From Trichobilharzia szidati (lineage: Eukaryota; Platyhelminthes; Trematoda; Strigeidida; Schistosomatidae): a stretch of DNA of 64,000 bases. The notes under the pieces are model-generated. The model did no database searches. It saw only the letters and a list, made by a program, of their open reading frames with translations, and was not told the origin of the DNA. Each line of letters begins with the position of its first letter. Within the stretch, counting starts at the first letter, position 1. This document shows positions 56,834 to 64,000 of the stretch, one piece after another. The position numbers and the translations under genes are program-made. The DNA lies in the NCBI GenBank assembly GCA_944472155.2, contig OX235273.1, forward strand, positions 88,158,793 to 88,222,792. The letters run 5' to 3'.

Positions 56834-59800
56834 TGCTGGCTCCCCCTTTGCATGAATGTAGGAACAGTCTAGTTCGCCTGCATCCACTAAGCACACTTGG
56901 TACATGCACAAGTTTAGGTCAAATAAAGATCCCTACCCCCGTTTCTAGCTTAACTAAAAATAAAAATGCCTTAGCCTATAGCACATCCAGTACTCCAACG
57001 CTCAATTCTTCACCGAAAACAGCCCACACCAACTCGATAGACATAGGTGAACATGATGCTGAAACTCCTCTTAACATAGGGTCGTCATGTCAAACAGTAC
57101 TACTGGGTGCTGAACCACATTCGGGGCTGATTAACGAACTTAAGTACTTCAAATGCTATTTCAAATCTCATCTTTACCTAATCCTCATAAATGCTAGATC
57201 CGTTCTAAATAAACTACAGATGCTCAGAGCACTCACAGTAATATACAAACCCCCTATAATTGTCATCACTGAATCCTGGTGTAACTCGAACATACTGGAT
57301 GAAGAGATAAGCTTAGATAACTATACACACTTTCGGTGTGACAGGGAAGGTGGTAAGGGAGGGGGTTGTCTTATGTACTTTCTGAATGCACTTACTGTAT
57401 CACAGCTAGAAAGTAGTACACTTAACATGCCTGAGACTTTATGGGTTAACTTACACTTAAATAACGCAATAGTATTAATTGGATGCACCTACAGAGCACC
57501 TGGCACCTTTAGTAATTACGAGACCCAACTTATTAATACTCTGGAACAATTATCCACCCTACACTACGATCATAAGATCCTATGTGGAGACTTTAACTTA
57601 CCAGAAATCAACTGGGAAATACCCACAGGTCCAACTAAACTTGATAAGTTCTTAGGCACACTGGATATACTTGGCTGGAAGCAGACTGTCACAACCCCTA
57701 CAAGAGGTAATAACGTACTAGACTTAATCTTCTGCCACAATATAAGTCCCCTTTCTACCCTAGTAGGTTCTGAGTTTTCAGGGAGTGACCACAAAACAGT
57801 GCTGTGTGCACTGCCACTTCCGTCAAGTAGCAATGCAACCCATACCCCTACTTCACAACAAATAACTTACGGGAACTACAGTAAGGCAGACTGGACTCTA
57901 GTAAAGTCAATGCTAAGATCCTCAGAATGGAGTGAGTACTTCTATACTGATAGCCTCTCGAAAGCTCTAGACATCTTTTACTATAACTCCAACACATGCT
58001 TAGATGCTGTCATCCCATTTCAAACACTAAAGTTTTCCCCACATAGAAAGACATTCATAAAGCCAAAGGATCGTAGGAAACTGAAAAGACTGTCAACAAG
58101 TTACTTCAGGCGACACGACTTTAGTACATTAGGGTCAATACTTAGTACTCTTAGCTCCATCTCGCAAACTCATAACTTGCGTATGAGAAATGAAGAATGC
58201 ACGGCACTAGCCAGCACCACCAGAGTAGGTGCTCTCACAGAAATACTAAAGAAACGAATGAATCGCCAAAGCCATAAAATTTCTCTCCTTATAAACAAGG
58301 GCAAACTATACAGCAACCATGCAGACATGTGTGAACTGTTTAATGAGACGTTTGCAGCTAACTACCTTAAGCCTACAAGTCCACTTCTCGGTTTACAATC
58401 TAAAATAGAACTCCCTTCATCTTCAACGCTGAAACAAATCACTACAGTTCATTTCACTTACTCTAATATTAACCAAGCCGTTAATACTCTTAAAAGCTCT
58501 AGTAGTGCCGGTTTTGACGGTATACCATCGTATCTTTATAAACACGGTGGTTCTGACATTTCCGTTTTATTACTTAAGATTTTTACAATGTCCCTAGAAA
58601 GCCAAACCTATCCAGATAAATGGAAAACGACATTTATAGTACCTAAACACAAATCCGGATCAAAAACTGAAGTCAACAACTATAGGCCAATCAATATTAC
58701 ACCCATAGTATCTAGAATCATTGAACGAATAGTTAAAGATGATATCCTCAAACATATGCTCAGCTGCAATATTCTAAGTCCAAACCAACATGGATTCCTG
58801 AAATCGAGATCATGCATGACATGTCACCTTGACTTCTTTAACTACATAACTAGCAGCCGAGACAAACAACAACTAGCACTAGTCATCTACTTCGACATAT
58901 CCAAAGCCTTTGACCGCGTTGACCATTTGCTTCTAATAAATAAGCTAAACTCCTTAGGAATAAGTAACCCATTATTAGGATGGCTTGAATCATTCCTTAA
59001 CAATAGGTCCCAAGTAGTTAGACTGGGTTCTGTAAACTCTAAACCTAGTCCAGTCACTTCTGGAGTAGTTCAAGGTAGCGTCTTAGGCCCCCTCCTATTC
59101 ACTCTCTATGTCAACGACATATGCAGCTGTTTCTCAATTGGCAAACCATTCATCTTTGCAGATGATCTTAAAGTAGCTTACACATTCCACTGTGATGACT
59201 TAGGATACTTTCAGAAAGCTGTTCAGGAAGAACTAGATCGAGTAACTGCATGGTCCTCCACATGGAACCTAAAATTCAACCTCAGAAAATGTGGTTGGAT
59301 CTGTTTCGGTGCACCCTCAATAAATATTAAACTGGTACTTGAATCTATCGACTTGCCTAAACTCCAAAGTGTTGTTGACCTAGGACTCAGGTACTCTAGT
59401 GACCTGACATTTTCTTAGCAAGTGGCGACACAGACGCGTAAATCGAGGATGCTCTTAGGATGCATACTCAGGAATTTCCACAGCTTCGAAGCAAAACTAT
59501 TATTATATAAAACTTGTGTCAGACCACTACTTGAATATTGTCCATTTATTCTCAGCAGCACTCGCGTAAGTGACAAACTTAAAATAGAAAGTGTCCAACG
59601 ATACTTCACGTCTAAACTACTAGGATTTGACTGCGAAAAGGACTACACATCAAGGTGTATAACTCTAGGTATCGACCAACTCTGGATGAGACGACTGAGC
59701 ATTAACCTAACATTCTTCTTTAAAGTCTTGCATAAAATATCATTCTCAGACAGCAAGGAGATACAGTTCTCACCGGAAGGCTCTTACAATCTTCGTAACC

Positions 59801-60030
59801 AAACGTGCACAGTATCTAGGAAAAACTGCAAGACAACACTCCGTGCAAACTTCTTCATAGTCATGTACTCTAAGATCTGGAACAGTTTACCCCTAGAAAT
59901 AAGGACCTGTCACTCTATCATAACCTTCAAACGCTTGCTATATGAACTGCTTCATCCAAATGACTATGCCAATGACACCGCACCACTTATTTCTAAAACG
60001 CATCAGCTATTAGAACACTATAACGCCTAG
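56737..60030 (+). pseudogene. CR1 ORF2 (endonuclease and RT) with one nonsense codon
   Basis: About 1,098 codons. The Ser/Thr/Pro-rich start may be partly untranslated. AP-type endonuclease: NARSVLNK (~150), ITESWC (~177), GGGCLMYF (~208), TYRAPG, GDFNLPEINW (~283), LDLIF and SDHKT (~350). RT: SAGFDGIPS (~590), NYRPINITPIVSRI, QHGFLKSRSC, YFDISKAFDRV (~717), SGVVQGSVLGPLLF and FADDLK (807-810). C-terminal: RPLLEYCPFI, RYFTSKLLG, IWNSLPLEI. All catalytic boxes are present. The one break is TAG at 59416-59418, where the copy at 15574 has GAG (Glu). ORF2 overlaps ORF1 by 97 bp, so reinitiation or a late start is likely. Confidence 0.88.
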
Positions 60031-60921
60031 ACTCATCACTAAATATTATGACACTAAATAAACTCTAAGACTTCGCAAAAATACATGAAAGAACAACTAG
60101 ATTATAGGTAGTGTTTACTATACAATGATATACATTTATAAACATTTATATATACATAAAATATTAACGTACTGTTCATGTTTACATACTTTCTCTTTCT
60201 GTTATTATATCCTGAGCCTGCACTTCTATATATCTCCTGGTCGAGGTCGAACAACCCATCATCTAAACTGAAATGACCATTTAAGTAAATTCAAACTCAA
60301 ATTCCATGAACGATCCGTTGCAACCACTTGAAAACGCTGGATAACATTCTGTACAAGGAGTATTCTTGATATGATATAAAGAAACAACTGGTTTTCAAGT
60401 AGTTTTCAATGTATTACCCAACTTACATGTACAGTCTGCCATGCTGACGCAAATGGCGCAAATGGATAGTTCTAGAATCGACCTCGGCCCCATTTGATGC
60501 AGTAAAACAATCCAACATGAAATTATCTAATTTTCGTATCAAAGATCCAATTTCTTTCCTATTATAAAACTACGATTAGACTGCTGACAAAAATGGAATA
60601 AATACATTATTGAATCAAAATAATACATCAATAAACTTTATCTCACGGATGCTGTTCACAACAAAGTTTTATAGAATTGACTTCAAGCTTTATTTTTCCC
60701 AGATATTTGTATCACATTCATCTGAAGTCTGGGTTTTTTGTTAATGCGAAGACAATATTTCTATACCTCTTTATGTGTTACACAGACAAACTATTTTGCA
60801 GACTGTTCTGACTGACTCTAATGTTAGATTGAACAAACAAACTGTAATTTATATAATAACTTATCCATGCCTGTACAATTGGTATGTTCCTGCATAAACA
60901 GGAATAAATATATATATATAG

Positions 60922-62535
60922 ACGAAGATTCACGGGAGCAGTTGCTTGCATCTCAGTTCCTCGAATGCGTCCCGACAGATATCGCTCATCAGTTGCAGAT
61001 AGTTAACGCAGCCCAACCAATGGATGTCTATGAAATGGCCAAGGTGACAAGGCAGATAATGACTTCGCATGTTGCTCCAGTGATGTCGGAGGGCCAGGAT
61101 TCTAAGAAGATCGAAAACCAGATTGAAGAGTTGAAACAACAGGTGGCGGATAAAGAAAAGAACAAACAACAGATGCTTTCCTTGCGGAGGAACCGGTCAC
61201 TGGCAGAGAAACTGCCCGAAACGAAGGCAGAAAAACTTTAAACGGTGCAGTCTTCCTTCTTTTTCTCGCTCGCGTTTGGGGGTGGTCGGGTTAGTCGAAA
61301 GAGGTTCAGTGTACGGCAGATTACGAGTGAACCAAAAAGAAATAGTTTGTTTGATCGACACAGGGGCCACAATTTCGTTGATAGATAGAGAACAGTGTAA
61401 GGAAATAAGGCCGTGCACATTAGCAGTTCAGACGGTAGGAGGACATCCGTTGCACATTCTTGGCGTTTCAGACTGCGTTGAGAGATTGGAGCAGGAAAAA
61501 TACGATATCCGTTTATTGTAACTTCTGATATCAGACGAACGATTCTGGGAGCAGACTTTCTCAGAGAAGTAGGAGCTGTAGTCGATATGAAGAATAGAAA
61601 AGTGGTCACAAAGCACGGGCAATTCGCGATACATGAGAATAGTGAAGTCGCTGAGGTGGAAACCACAACCATTGTTCCGCAAGATGCACCACGTCTAACC
61701 ACGTTGATGAGTAAATATGCCGGTTTATTCACTAGTGATGGAGACCCGTACGGTTACTGTGATAAGGTAAAGCATAACATCCCACTGAAGGATCCGGGGA
61801 AGACAGTCTTCTCATCGCGACGAGTTCCGGTTCACCTTGAAGAAGAAGTTAACCGACAAGTCAGAGAAATTTTAAACGACGGAATAATCGAAGAAGCCGA
61901 CAGCCCGTACAGTTCTCCAATCCTTTTGGTGAAGAAAGCGAACGGGAAATATAGATTTTGTGTCGATTTCAGACAGCTGAATAGCCTCACCGAAGTAAAA
62001 CAGCTTTCACAGTTGGGCAGAAACAATACCAGTTTAAACGAATGCCATTTGGATTGGTAGGTGCCCCATTTACATTCAGAAGATTGATGACCTTATTACT
62101 GAAGGGTCTGAAGAATGTGGAAGTATATGGAGATGACTTGGTGGTGTACAGTGAGACGGAAAGCGACCATATAGACCACATCGAAGCCATCTTAAAGAGA
62201 ACTGATGACTTTGGACTGCGGATTAATAAGAACAAGTCCCAAATAGCTAAAAACACGGTTGTCCCCATGGGTTACAAGGTGGGAAATGGGGAAATACGGC
62301 CATTGCCGGAGAAAATCCTGACGGTCGGAACCAGCGAAGTGCCAAATTCAAAGCGAAAGCTGAGACAGTTTTTGGGAAGAGCGGCATTCTACAGCCGATT
62401 TGTCAAAAATTTCAATGAGATAGCAAAACCGCTATATACGTTGCTGAGTGACGCAAAATTCATGTGGACGGAAGAGGCACAGCAAACGTTTGAGCGAATT
62501 AAAGAGCTGTCAGATGGTCAACAGATGACGTTGGT
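60922..62535 (+). pseudogene. Ty3/gypsy retrotransposon fragment with internal deletions
   Basis: Starts exactly at the CR1 3' tail. Gag-like: LLASQFLECVPTDIAHQLQI to AEKL (stop 61239). Protease: EIVCLIDTGATISLID. Then KHNIPLKDPGK, VNRQVREILNDGIIEEADSP, SSPILLVKKANGKYRFCVDFR (RT start), MPFGLVGAPFTFRRLM, VEVYGDDLVVYS (RT active site, YGDD where Y-hydrophobic-DD is usual), and RQFLGRAAFYSRFVKNF. After LNSLTEVK the reading continues in a new frame as KTAFTVGQKQYQFKRMPFGL, so about 40 codons with the first catalytic Asp (LDL-x-x-GY) are deleted. Zinc knuckle, RNase H, integrase and LTRs are missing. Confidence 0.82.
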
Positions 62536-62991
62536 AGTAGTATACGCATAGCAGAAGGAGTACAGAGGTACTTCACGCTAAAAGTACTCGGAACCGAAAA
62601 CGGCACAAGCTACTCTACCAGATGTGAAATTCTAGGACAAGAAACATGGTTAAGACGACTGAGACTAAATCTGGTACTCTTCTATAAGCTTCTTAACCAT
62701 ATAGTTTATACCCCTCCTAATTGTACTCGGTTTTCAGAAGACACTGGATATAACCTTAGACACACTAAAGGTACAGTGGCTATAGAACAATGTAAAACAG
62801 CCACCAGGCAAAAGTATTTCTTGATTAGGTATGCCCAAATATGGAACAAACTACCTGAGGAAATGTGACTAGCAAGCTCACTGGTGTCCTCTGAAAAAGC
62901 TCTTAATGACACACTAAGTGAGTTTGCAAGGAATACCAGTACTAATTCTCATGTAAGAGATTCAGAAATCATAGGCCCATTTAATGCATGA
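62536..62991 (+). pseudogene. CR1-B ORF2 C-terminus
   Basis: Frame VQRYFTLKVLG, YSTRCEILGQETWLRRLRLN, LVLFYKLLNH, GYNLRHTKGTVAIEQC, YAQIWNKLPEEM, then an in-frame TGA at 62866-62868, then on to TGA at 62989-62991. Same layout as the other CR1 ORF2 ends but clearly diverged, so it is a second family. It joins the gypsy fragment without spacer. Confidence 0.8.
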
Positions 62992-64000
62992 ACTTAGAGA
63001 CTACACCTGTTGTTTCTTTTGCCTTTATCTATGATTTCAGACAAAAAAGCAGCAGACATGACAATAACACCCATACAAACGAGAGTCGATCGAATTATGT
63101 CTACCTGATACAAAGCATGAACCATAACCAACATACGAATGAAATATGAGAAAACAAGGTCGAAACCTACCACAACATCACATGGAAGGATATAAGTTAT
63201 CGGACATCATTTATTATCCACCAACTTATCTCCTTTACAAAAAGAATGTGGCGATATTTTATCCACAGTGGTGAGGAAATACGTAAATCCACACTTCCCG
63301 TTGTATACACTCAGTGGAGGTAGGAGCCAACAAAGTAATGCATTTAGAGCGTATGTATACTTCCCATCATCACGGCGACACCGCGGAATATGTCAAAATC
63401 GCAGAGTAATCAAACCCAACAGGCGATGTAATTGAATAAATCCGAACGGCGAACACGTTGTAGTACATATTTGAATATCCATCAATATGACGATCATGAT
63501 GACAAATCCAAATCACTACCTATGCAGCACTAATAAACCTGGATATCTATGAAATAACGAAAGTATGCTGGCAGCTGCATTTCAGATCCCACTGACTCAT
63601 TCGATGGTATAATTCTGCTCCTGCATGCCTCTTTCGACAATTTTGTATGGATTAGTTCGCAGTTACTCTGGTTCTAGACCGAGAAGAATCAAAAATCCAA
63701 CGGTTGCTGAATTATTACTACTTCTCTGCATGTTTAACTGGATACTAACTGCTGTGATATGCCTCTTGCAGATTATATTGCTTAAAACATCGTCTACGGT
63801 AAACTAGGTACCGTTTTATAAGCCATTTTTATACTTTTGTGAGTAGCCCACCATATCGACCGAATGTAACGCAACACTCAGTTGTTTCGCTCATTTTCGA
63901 CAAATTCAAACAATGATGGTGCCTAGGATTATATAATATAAATTGCAAAGTGTGCTTACTGTCACTTTTCACCAAAGTCCCACCCACGTAAACGGTCTGC
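62953..64000 (+). repeat. CR1-B 3' UTR, right arm of a >1-kb inverted repeat
   Basis: Continues from the CR1-B coding end (overlapping its last ~13 codons) to the window edge. Mirror of 54068-55115. The 60-codon frame at 63625-63807 with a hydrophobic segment is present in both arms only because they are identical. Confidence 0.8.

Larger units (their letters stand above)
55116..60920 (+). mobile_element. CR1-clade retrotransposon, nearly full length
   Basis: Short 5' UTR (55116-55249), ORF1 (55250-56833), overlapping ORF2 (56737-60030, one stop), and ~890 bp of 3' UTR with the landmarks shared by the other CR1 copies. The 3' end at ~60920 is an AATAAATATATATATATAG microsatellite. It is the reference copy for the CR1 fragments at 15574, 21866 and 53291. 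The 5' boundary is set by the end of the inverted arm. Confidence 0.82.

Noticed and set aside
1..64000. CRISPR arrays, bacterial operons, rRNA genes
   Set aside because: No spaced short direct repeats, ribosome-binding sites or rRNA-like sequence. Introns and eukaryotic retroelements throughout.

Overview
The window looks like nuclear DNA of a trematode flatworm, most likely a schistosome. It is AT-rich and intron-dominated. It is packed with CR1-clade, RTE-clade and Penelope-like (PLE) retroelements, with BEL/Pao and Ty3/gypsy pieces. It also holds tRNA-derived SINEs, some with hammerhead ribozyme cores on their transcribed strand, a combination known from the schistosome Sm-alpha family. 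The genus is inferred, not proven.

Host genes are few and all seen as exons on the + strand. At 820-998 there is one exon of a mitochondrial CLPB/SKD3-type AAA+ disaggregase (Walker A). At ~27161-27668 and 32830-33097 lie the last two coding exons of a SPATA22-like meiosis gene. Their 5.2-kb intron carries a PLE/CR1 composite, and a poly(A) signal follows the stop codon.

Layout. 1-13 kb: CLPB exon, an RTE copy between inverted PLE ends, SINEs, a PLE with a gutted GIY-YIG domain, and a foldback SINE pair with a nested RTE-derived retroposon. 13-27 kb: a minus-strand RTE running into a 499-bp assembly gap, two CR1 copies in series, a decayed PLE and older CR1 debris. 27-33 kb: the SPATA22-like exons. 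33.7-43.8 kb: a tandem BEL/Pao array (LTR-internal-LTR-internal-LTR) on the minus strand. Both internal regions keep gag zinc fingers and the protease but carry, in place of reverse transcriptase, a fragment of the host ubiquitin ligase TRIP12. A PLE with inverted-duplicate ends sits in the middle of the array. 44.0-44.6 kb: a 680-bp near-perfect palindrome. 45-51 kb: an old CR1 split by an old RTE, then a minus-strand CR1 with one nonsense codon. 53-64 kb: CR1 3'-end copies, a nearly complete two-ORF CR1 (one nonsense codon), a deleted Ty3/gypsy fragment, and a second CR1 family whose 3' end forms a >1-kb identical inverted repeat across the block.

The strongest candidate for something undescribed is the BEL/Pao element that has taken up TRIP12 coding sequence. 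The shared lesions in its two copies show that the fusion was already inactive, or non-coding in function, before the array duplicated.
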